Shown here in pieces: positions 1 to 5,014 of a stretch of DNA of 5,014 nucleotides. The translations under genes were made by a program, and so were the position numbers. Numbering within the stretch: the first letter of the stretch is position 1; every line of letters starts with the position of its first letter. Source of the DNA: Pseudomonadota bacterium (GTDB lineage Bacteria > Pseudomonadota > Alphaproteobacteria > Rhodospirillales > Casp-alpha2); NCBI GenBank assembly GCA_027620395.1, contig JAQBZY010000167.1:1-5014 (forward strand), in the 5' to 3' direction. The notes beneath the pieces were generated by a model. It ran no database searches. It had not been told where the DNA came from and worked only from the letters and a program-made list of their open reading frames with translations.

Positions 1-104
1 TTGAGCAGCCGGGAATAGATATCGTAGGCGCGCTCGCCGCGGTTGGTCGTCTCGACGACCATCGGCACCAGCATGTTCATGTGTGCGTCCCAGGGGTTCG
101 CCAT
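1..104 (-). CDS. clpP: ATP-dependent Clp protease proteolytic subunit, N-terminal part (cut by window edge)
   Basis: ClpP is the serine peptidase that forms the double-heptamer proteolytic chamber used by ClpX or ClpA in the cytoplasm. Only the first 34 codons and two bases are present. They read [11 protein letters not shown], then [23 protein letters not shown], split here for length. The LVPMV segment and the [13 protein letters not shown] segment are the conserved ClpP N-terminus, which forms the axial-pore loops and the first handle contacts. By analogy with E. coli ClpP, the first ten or so residues would be a short propeptide removed before LVPM. The catalytic Ser, His and Asp lie outside the window. 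The ATG at 104-102 is chosen because a good Shine-Dalgarno sequence lies 8 nt upstream; an internal ATG at 80-78 is less likely. It lies 183 bp downstream of tig in the same direction, the classical tig-clpP order. Confidence 0.93.
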   Translation of the reverse strand, partial: MANPWDAHMNMLVPMVVETTNRGERAYDIYSRLL

Positions 105-112
105 TACCGTTT

Positions 113-118
113 CCTCTC
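113..118 (-). promoter_or_regulatory. Ribosome binding site of clpP
   Basis: On the minus strand GAGAGG is followed by 8 nt (AAACGGTA is within this spacer region) and then the ATG at 104. This is the clearest Shine-Dalgarno sequence in the window, and it fixes the clpP start. Confidence 0.75.
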
Positions 119-134
119 TTGATCCCGAAGACAG

Positions 135-164
135 CAAATAGTCCGCCAGCGCCGCCCTTGCAAG
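135..164 (-). promoter_or_regulatory. Candidate clpP promoter (RpoH-like or weak sigma70)
   Basis: Read on the minus strand, CTTG (164-161) is followed by 18 nt and ACTATTT (142-136). This resembles the alphaproteobacterial RpoH (sigma32) pattern of CTTG, about 17 nt, then CYTATNT. The same bases can be read as a sigma70 promoter, TTGCAA (163-158), 17 nt, TATTTG (140-135), but that -10 is poor. The site ends about 30 nt before the clpP start. Heat-shock control of clpP is common in proteobacteria, which makes the RpoH reading attractive. It is a pattern match by eye, with mismatches, so only moderately likely. Confidence 0.38.
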
Positions 165-203
165 GCCGGGGTGATGGGGAGGCGTCAGACGGCCCTTCAA
201 CGC

Positions 204-277
204 CGTCATCCCCGCGCAAGCGGGGACCCAGGGTTCCAGGGGGCGGCGACTAGGTACCCGCTTGCGCGGGAATGACG
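204..277. repeat. Palindromic intergenic repeat between tig and clpP
   Basis: Two 21-nt arms, 204-224 and 257-277, are inverted copies of each other with a single mismatch and are separated by 32 nt. Each arm is itself a small palindrome: 210-225 is CCCCGC-GCAA-GCGGGG, a perfect 6-bp stem with a four-base loop, and 257-270 is CCCGC-TTGC-GCGGG. The element can therefore fold as one long hairpin or two small ones. Sequences starting CGTCATCCCCGCGCAAGCGG are familiar as dispersed repeats in intergenic regions of alphaproteobacteria (general knowledge, not searched here). It sits only 11 nt past the tig stop codon. It could protect or attenuate the 3' end of tig mRNA, but no T-run follows on the minus strand, so it is not a standard intrinsic terminator. 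Confidence 0.8.
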
Positions 278-287
278 AGCTAGAAGC

Positions 288-1739
288 TCAATCGTCCTTA
301 TTTTTGGCCGCTTTCTTCTTGGCCGCGGCTTTCTTCTTGGCTGCGCCTTTCCTCTTGGCCGCCGGCTCGGCGTCGCCGTCACCCTCGTCCGCGTCTTCCT
401 CGAACGCCTTCATCAACTCGTCCTTGGTCACCTGCTTGTCGGTGACCTTGGCCATTTCGAGGATGAAATCGACGACTTTGTCCTCGTAGATCGGTGCCGT
501 CGCGTATTCGAGGGCTTGTGGATTCTTCTTCAGGAAATCCATCACCTGCTGTTCCTGGCCCGGATATTTGCGGGCCTCGTTCATCATGGCGCGGTTGATG
601 TCTTCCTGGGAAATCGAGATGCCGTTGGTGCGGCCGACTTCCGAAAGCAACAGGCCTAAGCGGACCCGGCGTTCGGCGATCAGACGAAATTCGTCGGCCT
701 GCGCCTCGTCGGGCTCGAACTGATGCGCTTCCTCGTGGTCGTGCTCACCGGCGTGTTCGGCGTCCGAACCATGCTGTTCGTGCTGCCACTGATGCAAGAT
801 TGAGTGATATTCCTGATCGGCGAGCCGGCCCGGAACCTCGAAGTCGGCGGTTTCGGCGAGCGCGTCCAGAAGATCGCGTTTGACCCGCATCCGGTCGATC
901 GACTTGAACTCCTTGCCGTGCTCGTCGCGGATCGCTGCCTTGAGTTTTTCCAAGTTTTCGACGCCGGCCTTTTTGGCCAGTTCGTCGTCGATGGCGGCGG
1001 CCGTCGCGGCGCGGATTTCGGTCAACTTGCAGGCGAAGACGGCATCCTTGCCGGCCAATTCGGCGGCGCCGTATTCCTTCGGGAACGCAACCTTAACCTC
1101 GATGTCGGCGCCGGCTTCGGCGCCGATCAGCTGGTCCTCGAAACCGGGAATGAAGCTGCCCGATCCGAGTTCGAGCTGATAGCCCTCGGCCGCGCCACCC
1201 GGGAATGCGACGCCGTCGATGCTGCCGACGAAGTCGACGACGACGATGTCTCCGGATTTGCTTTTACGCTTCGTGGTGATCGGTTCGGAAGTTTTGTTGG
1301 CGTCGGCAATCCGCTGCAACGCTTTGTCGACATCCTTTTCGTCGACGCTAGGCACCATCCGCTCGAGCTTGATCGCCGAAAAATCCACCGGCGCGATGTC
1401 CGGCAGAACCTCAAGCGACATGGTGTAGGTCAAATCCTTGCCGTCCTCGAATTCGGTGATTTCGAATTCCGGTTGCGCCGCTGGACGGAGGCCCTTTTCG
1501 GCCAACGCCTGCTTGGCGGAATCGGAGACGGCGCTTTCCAGGACCTCGCCCATGATGCTCGGGCCATAGCGCTTGCGGAGCAGCGCCACCGGCACCTTGC
1601 CCGGCCGGAACCCGGGCAGCTTCGCGTCCTTGGCTATTTCCTGCAACCGAAAGGAAATCTTGTCTTCGATTTCCTTGGCCGGGAGCGCGACTTTGAATTC
1701 GCGGCTCAACCCTTCGGATTTGATCTCGGTAACCTGCAT
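288..1739 (-). CDS. tig: Trigger factor, ribosome-associated chaperone and peptidyl-prolyl isomerase
   Basis: Trigger factor binds the ribosome near the exit tunnel and shields nascent cytosolic chains. The 483-residue protein has the three expected domains. The N-terminal ribosome-binding domain (about 1-150) carries the signature GFRPGKVP at 43-50. An FKBP-type PPIase domain (about 160-245) includes GDIVVVDFVGSIDG and LGSGSFIPGFEDQLIG. The helical C-terminal chaperone domain follows (about 250-445). Two features are less usual: eight histidines between residues 312 and 339, and a tail from about 449 that is first acidic, then Lys/Ala-rich (KRKGAAKKKAAAKKKAAK). The length is somewhat above the E. 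coli protein (432), mostly because of these two segments. The ATG at 1739-1737 is chosen because MQVTEIKSEGLSREF is the normal family start; a weak GGA lies 6 nt upstream. The frame stays open for 62 codons further upstream, but that stretch reads through tRNA-Leu and is not coding. No clear promoter is seen in the 80 nt after the tRNA. Confidence 0.96.
   Translation of the reverse strand: MQVTEIKSEGLSREFKVALPAKEIEDKISFRLQEIAKDAKLPGFRPGKVPVALLRKRYGPSIMGEVLESAVSDSAKQALAEKGLRPAAQPEFEITEFEDGKDLTYTMSLEVLPDIAPVDFSAIKLERMVPSVDEKDVDKALQRIADANKTSEPITTKRKSKSGDIVVVDFVGSIDGVAFPGGAAEGYQLELGSGSFIPGFEDQLIGAEAGADIEVKVAFPKEYGAAELAGKDAVFACKLTEIRAATAAAIDDELAKKAGVENLEKLKAAIRDEHGKEFKSIDRMRVKRDLLDALAETADFEVPGRLADQEYHSILHQWQHEQHGSDAEHAGEHDHEEAHQFEPDEAQADEFRLIAERRVRLGLLLSEVGRTNGISISQEDINRAMMNEARKYPGQEQQVMDFLKKNPQALEYATAPIYEDKVVDFILEMAKVTDKQVTKDELMKAFEEDADEGDGDAEPAAKRKGAAKKKAAAKKKAAKNKDD
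304..363 (-). repeat. Degenerate tandem repeat encoding the Lys/Ala tail of trigger factor
   Basis: On the plus strand, units starting TTGGCCGC or TTGGCTGC and ending TTTCTTC or TTTCCTC occur at about 304-318, 319-336 and 337-354, with a partial unit after that. They encode the repeated AAKKK motifs of the basic tail. The unit length varies (15 or 18 nt), so expansion and contraction would keep the reading frame. Such basic Ala/Lys tails occur in several alphaproteobacterial proteins. Confidence 0.6.
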
Positions 1740-1819
1740 GGACGTTCCAATCTGATGACGCCAAATTGACGATGGCGGATGAACTAAACTTGCCGGCGGT
1801 TTCCCTCGGCGGGCCGCGT

Positions 1820-1904
1820 TGGTGCGGGCGAAGGGACTTGAACCCCCACGACTTGCGTCACAGGAACCTAAATCCTGCGTGTCTACCAATTTCACCACGC
1901 CCGC
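1820..1904 (-). tRNA. tRNA-Leu (anticodon UAG)
   Basis: The 85-nt minus-strand sequence folds as a class II tRNA. The 7-bp acceptor stem pairs GCGGGCG with CGCCCGC, the discriminator is A, and CCA is encoded (1822-1820). The D stem is GTG/CAC with the loop AAATTGGTAGA. The anticodon arm is CAGGA-TTTAGGT-TCCTG, with anticodon TAG at 1870-1868. The long variable arm is TGACGCAAGTCGT (GAC/GTC stem with a GCAA loop). The T arm is GGGGG-TTCAAGT-CCCTT, whose two outer pairs are G-U. The long variable arm and UAG anticodon identify leucine, reading CUA and probably other CUN codons. It lies 80 nt upstream of tig on the same strand. Translating it in one frame gives the familiar artefact GVVKLVDTQDLGS, seen when a tRNA-Leu is mistaken for coding sequence. 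Confidence 0.96.
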
Positions 1905-1946
1905 CAGCGGCGGCTCCAACGCCATTTCAGGCCCTGGACGGTGCGC

Positions 1947-1974
1947 ACTCTACTTATTTCCGACCCCCTGTCAA
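1947..1974 (-). promoter_or_regulatory. Promoter of tRNA-Leu (and possibly tig)
   Basis: On the minus strand a perfect -35 box TTGACA (1974-1969) is followed by 16 nt and TAGAGT (1952-1947), a 4-of-6 match to the -10 consensus. Transcription would start near 1940, about 35 nt before the mature tRNA 5' end at 1904. It lies in the 101-bp gap between the malonyl-CoA decarboxylase stop codon and the tRNA. The perfect -35 suits a strongly expressed stable RNA. Because no terminator or separate promoter is evident between the tRNA and tig, it may also supply tig mRNA (inference). Confidence 0.65.
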
Positions 1975-2005
1975 TCTTGGCCGGAAGTCACGAAAGCGGC
2001 GATTT

Positions 2006-3419
2006 TCAGGCTTTTAGTAGGGCCCGGACGGCGCTCGACGCGGCCACCTTGCCGCTCGACGTGTAGGCTTCGTGGTTATCTTCGATCTTCGGCAGATGAT
2101 AGAGATAGTTGACCATCATGCCGGCCGATTGCGAGATACCCTTGGCCGAGCGGTCGCCCATCCAGTTGATCCTCTCGACCCGGGAACCGTTGGTCAGATG
2201 GAAATGCGTCACTGGATCGCGGGCCCGGCCATCGAGGCGCTTTTCCTCGCAGATGTAACGTGCGCAAAGCCGGGTCAAGGGGGCGCTGAGCGCGTTTGAC
2301 ATGGTCTCGTCATGATACCAGTCCGATGTCGCCAGAATGTCCTTCAAGACGCCCTTGAGGCCTGTCGACTGGCCGGTCGCAGCCTTCAGATCTGGCCTTT
2401 CACCGGGCAACAGGATCTTCGGATCGCCAGCCTTGATCAGGTTGTCGAGCCAGGCCGCGAAACCCGGAACTGGCGACAGCGTGGCGTAGGTCTTGAGATT
2501 GGGGAACTCGTCCTCCAGCGCGCCGACCACCCGCTTGATCAGGAAGTTGCCGAAGCTGATGCCGGCCAAGCCTTGCTGTGCATTCGAGATCGAATAAAAG
2601 ATCGCCGTGTCGGCGGCCTTGGGGTTCTGCACCGGCGCGCTTTCGTCCAACAGTTCCTGGACATTGCCGGCGATGCCGTCGACCAGCGCCACCTCGACGA
2701 AAATCAACGGCTCGTCCGGCATCCGGGGATGGAAGAAGGCGAAGCAGCGACGGTCGGAATCCAAACGGTTCTTGAGATCGTCCCAGCTTTCGATGGCGTG
2801 CACGGCCTCGTAGGCGATCAGCTTTTCCAGAAGCGCCGCCGGCGCGTTGTCCCAGCCGATGCACCGCAACTCCAAAAATCCGACATCGAACCACGAAATC
2901 AAAATAGTCTTCAGATCGCGCTCCAGCGCCGTCAGGGCATGATTGCCGCGCATGCGGTGCAGAAGCTCGGCCCGCATATCAACTAGGAACTTAACGCCAT
3001 CAGGCAAGGCGTTGAACTGAATCAATAATTTCATCCGCGGCGCTTCAAGGGAAAGGCGCAACACATGCTCGGCGTCGCGGCGGTCGTCGGCCGATTTGGC
3101 GGCATGCACGGCGGCCATGGCGGCTGGGCTCGGTGTCGAATTCGACCGCCAGCAATTCCAGGAACCGCGGCCGGCCGGTGGCATCCAGGGCCAGATATAC
3201 TTGGCCCAGGGCCGCCGCCTTGGCCCGTGCCGAGACCTCACCGCCCTTGTTATCTAGGCAGGCCCGCATCTGCCGGCGGATGGCGTCGAGATCGTTGTCG
3301 GGAAGATCAGGCCGGGCGCTCGCCGCTTCCGCATCGTAGGTCGACCCGGCAATGGCACGCCAGCCGTTCCGAAGGTTTCGGAGTGTGCGGTCTAGGAATC
3401 CCTGCGGTTCAGCGTTCAT
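2006..3419 (-). CDS. mcd: Malonyl-CoA decarboxylase, reading frame broken by a +1 frameshift
   Basis: The enzyme converts malonyl-CoA to acetyl-CoA and CO2. The N-terminal part is read from the ATG at 3419 (MNAEPQGFLDRTLRNLRNGW...) to GAG at 3131-3129, and the rest from 3127 to the TGA at 2006. Skipping one C of 3128-3126 joins them into a 470-residue protein, about the usual size for bacterial members. In joined numbering, the N-terminal helical domain spans roughly 65-160 (including QFNALPDGVKFLVDMRAELL) and the acetyltransferase-fold catalytic domain follows. Family landmarks are RCFAFFHPRMPDEPLIFVEVAL, FYSISNAQQGL at 274-284 with FLIKRVV, and THFHLTNGSRVERINWMGD. The family's catalytic Ser is probably in YSIS (S276 or S278), and the His is H407. 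Unshifted, the first frame gives 124 residues and stops at 3045. The start has no good Shine-Dalgarno and lies 31 nt after the nnr stop, so translation may depend on nnr. Family confidence is high; whether the break is real is unknown. Confidence 0.9.
3126..3128 (-). other. Frameshift point in malonyl-CoA decarboxylase
   Basis: In the upstream frame the codons are GAG CCC AGC CGC CAT, which lead away from the family sequence. Removing one C gives GAG CCA GCC GCC ATG (E P A A M), continuing AAVHAAKSADD and then the family block LEAPRMKLLIQFNALPDGVKF. The exact base cannot be fixed from one sequence, but the change must lie within about 3110-3140. The net effect is one extra base (or two missing). 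Confidence 0.8.
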
Positions 3420-3450
3420 ACCGGAAAGGTGTTACGGTTGCCCAGGGAGA

Positions 3451-4914
3451 TCAAGTGACAATCCCTAAATCTTCGGCCAGCACGCCTGGGATGGCGGCGG
3501 CGATATCCTCGGCGATCAGGCCGACACCGAACCTGGCCGCGGCCCGGCCATGGCACCAAACCGCAGCCGCCGCCGCCTCGAACGCTGGCGCGCCCTGCCC
3601 GATCAGTCCGGCGATCATGCCGGCCAGAACATCGCCACTGCCGGCGGTAGCTAGCCAACTGGGCGCGCTCGCATTAACCGCGATGCGGCCGTTCGGCGCT
3701 GCGATCACGCTATCGGCGCCCTTGAGGACGACGATGGCGCCGGAAAGCTTGGCGGCGGCGCCGGCCCGGCGCACCTTGTCACCGGATAAATTCGGAAACA
3801 GGCGGCGGAACTCTCCCTCGTGCGGGGTCAGCACCGTCGGGCCGGATATGGCCGCGAACAGTTTTTTGGATTGGGTTTTGAAACTGGAAAGGGCGTCGGC
3901 ATCAAGAACCACTGCCCTGGCCCCGCCCTTGAGTGCCGCCAAGGCCATTTTCCGGGCCTCTGGGCCAGCTCCGAGCCCGGGCCCAATGACGACTGCGTTG
4001 CGGCGCGGATCGGCGATCAGAGCCTGGAATTCCTCTGCTGCCTCGACGATGACGCCGGGTTCGCCGGAGCGGTAGATATCGGCGGCGGCCGCAGGCGCGA
4101 CGATGCTGACCAGGCCGGCGCCGACGCGGCGTGCACCCTGGGCCGCCAGACGTGCCGCGCCGGTCATTTGCGCGCCACCGGCGATCAACACGTGGCCGCG
4201 GTTATATTTGTGCGCCGCCGGGCAGGTTTGAAATACGGCGTCTCGCCACAGCGTCGGATGATTTTCCGAGGCCGACGGCTTGATAGTGTCCAATACGCCA
4301 GCCGGAATGCCAATGTCGGCGACGACGATGCGGCCGCAGAGTCCACATCCAGGATAGATCAAATGTCCGGGCTTCTTGCGGAAAAAGGTGACCGTGACTT
4401 CGGCCGGACAGGCTATTCCGAGGACCTCGCCGCTGTCGCCTTGAACGCCGCTTGGGATGTCGACGGCGACGACCGGCAGCCCGAGGTCGCGGACGGCGGC
4501 GAGCACGACGCCGGCTTGGCGCTCGATCGGGCGGGCGAGGCCGGCGCCGAAGAGCGCGTCGATGACGACGGCGTTTTCCTGTAGCACCATTGGCGCCAGT
4601 GGCTCGACCGGGCCGCCCCAGCGTTGGAAATTCCGCGCCGCGTCGCCCTTGAGGGTCTTTGTGTCACCCATTTGCGCGACCCTGACCGGATGACCGAGGC
4701 GGCGCAGAATGCGGGCCGCGACATAGCCGTCGCCGCCGTTGTTGCCGGGGCCGCAGAGCACGACGATTGGCCGCCGCCCGGCAAGTTTCATGGCTTCCTG
4801 GGCAACAACGCGGCCGGCCCGCTCCATGAGCGTCAGGCTGGGCACGCCGCAAGCCGCAGCCATGCGGTCGGCGGCGTACATCTCGTCAACGCTGAGAAGC
4901 TCAAAACCGGTCAT
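3451..4914 (-). CDS. nnr: Bifunctional NAD(P)H-hydrate epimerase / ADP-dependent NAD(P)H-hydrate dehydratase
   Basis: This cytoplasmic repair enzyme restores NADH and NADPH that have been damaged by hydration. The N-terminal YjeF_N domain interconverts R- and S-NAD(P)HX; the C-terminal ribokinase-like domain dehydrates S-NAD(P)HX using ADP. In the 487-residue protein the epimerase half (about 1-215) shows GPGNNGGDG at 55-63, DALFGAG at 119-125, VDIPSG at 151-156 and KPGH at 181-184. The dehydratase half (about 230-487) shows HKYNRGHVLIAGG at 235-247, GPGLG at 311-315, DADAL at 338-342, TPHEGEF at 363-369 and the nucleotide-binding TAGSGDVLAG at 423-432. Both halves look complete and the length is normal for the fused form. 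The ATG at 4914 is preferred; a GTG two codons upstream (4920) is possible, and neither has a convincing Shine-Dalgarno. The downstream malonyl-CoA decarboxylase follows after 31 nt, suggesting co-transcription. Confidence 0.96.
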   Translation of the reverse strand: MTGFELLSVDEMYAADRMAAACGVPSLTLMERAGRVVAQEAMKLAGRRPIVVLCGPGNNGGDGYVAARILRRLGHPVRVAQMGDTKTLKGDAARNFQRWGGPVEPLAPMVLQENAVVIDALFGAGLARPIERQAGVVLAAVRDLGLPVVAVDIPSGVQGDSGEVLGIACPAEVTVTFFRKKPGHLIYPGCGLCGRIVVADIGIPAGVLDTIKPSASENHPTLWRDAVFQTCPAAHKYNRGHVLIAGGAQMTGAARLAAQGARRVGAGLVSIVAPAAAADIYRSGEPGVIVEAAEEFQALIADPRRNAVVIGPGLGAGPEARKMALAALKGGARAVVLDADALSSFKTQSKKLFAAISGPTVLTPHEGEFRRLFPNLSGDKVRRAGAAAKLSGAIVVLKGADSVIAAPNGRIAVNASAPSWLATAGSGDVLAGMIAGLIGQGAPAFEAAAAAVWCHGRAAARFGVGLIAEDIAAAIPGVLAEDLGIVT

Positions 4915-4988
4915 CGTCACGGGCCCAGGGTTGTTCCGATTCGTGAGCTTACACCTTTGCGGATTCCACGGCCATTGGGTTGATTTTG

Positions 4989-5014
4989 CTCATCCTTCGA
5001 GACGGGCCCGCGGC
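4989..5014. repeat. Half of a palindromic intergenic repeat at the window edge
   Basis: The last 26 bases begin CTCATCCTTCGAGACG and run into a GC-rich stretch. This matches, from memory, one arm of a dispersed alphaproteobacterial repeat of the form CTCATCCTTCGAGACG, a GC-rich centre, then CTCAGGATGAG. Only the first arm is present, so the palindrome cannot be confirmed here. The remaining 4921-4988 stretch shows no convincing gene or promoter. Confidence 0.5.

Noticed and set aside
204..277. Intergenic palindrome read as a CRISPR fragment or as a standard tig terminator
   Set aside because: There are only two inverted arms rather than direct repeats with spacers, and no T-run follows the hairpin in the direction of tig transcription.
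804..1769. Long plus-strand open frame (321 codons) opposite tig
   Set aside because: It lies entirely antisense to tig, resembles no family I recognise, and is expected from high-GC codon bias on the other strand.
1764..1819. GC-rich stretch after tRNA-Leu as an intrinsic terminator
   Set aside because: The repeated GCCGGCGG and CGGCGGGCC motifs are direct rather than inverted, and no T-run follows on the minus strand.
2312..2986. Plus-strand open frame (224 codons) opposite malonyl-CoA decarboxylase
   Set aside because: It is the mirror of a conserved catalytic domain on the minus strand and shows no independent coding signal.
3065..4584. Long plus-strand open frames (336 codons at 3065-4075, 254 codons at 3820-4584) opposite nnr and the start of malonyl-CoA decarboxylase
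   Set aside because: Both are antisense shadows of well-recognised genes, rich in Ala, Arg, Pro and Gly, with no recognisable domain.
4955..4992. Sigma54-like boxes in the region upstream of nnr, on either strand
   Set aside because: The GG-to-GC spacing is 11 on the minus strand and 9 on the plus strand rather than 10, so neither fits the strict sigma54 pattern.
4949..4993. A 14-codon minus-strand open frame (MSKINPMAVESAKV) upstream of nnr
   Set aside because: Its ATG lies inside the edge repeat, AAGG directly abuts the ATG, and nothing else supports a leader peptide.

Overview
The window looks like a core-chromosome segment of a GC-rich alphaproteobacterium, possibly a Rhodospirillales-like lineage. 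The evidence is the tig-clpP gene pair with a tRNA-Leu directly in front of it, the ClpP and trigger factor sequences, and two short palindromic repeats of a kind common in alphaproteobacterial intergenic regions. The taxonomic call is an inference from familiarity, not a search.

All recognised genes lie on the minus strand, so transcription runs from high to low coordinates. Reading in that direction: (1) 5014-4915 is an intergenic stretch whose outer edge holds half of a palindromic repeat. (2) 4914-3451 encodes the bifunctional NAD(P)HX epimerase/dehydratase Nnr. (3) 3419-2006 encodes malonyl-CoA decarboxylase, probably in the same transcription unit as nnr (31-nt gap), but its frame is broken by one extra base near 3126-3128. 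(4) A strong-looking sigma70-type promoter at 1947-1974 drives tRNA-Leu(UAG) at 1904-1820. (5) 1739-288 is trigger factor (tig), with no obvious promoter of its own, so it may be read through from the tRNA promoter. (6) 287-105 holds a palindromic repeat, a candidate clpP promoter and a clear ribosome binding site. (7) 104-1 is the start of clpP, cut by the window edge.

Functionally, tig and clpP form the usual protein-quality-control block: folding of nascent chains, then ATP-dependent proteolysis. The pair is normally followed by clpX and lon, which would lie outside the window. Nnr is a metabolite-repair enzyme for damaged NAD(P)H. Malonyl-CoA decarboxylase converts malonyl-CoA to acetyl-CoA; its link to Nnr appears to be positional only.

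I see no mobile element, CRISPR array, defence system or other new multi-gene system. The items most worth a second look are the frameshift in malonyl-CoA decarboxylase, a histidine-rich insertion in the C-terminal region of trigger factor, and a possible heat-shock promoter before clpP.
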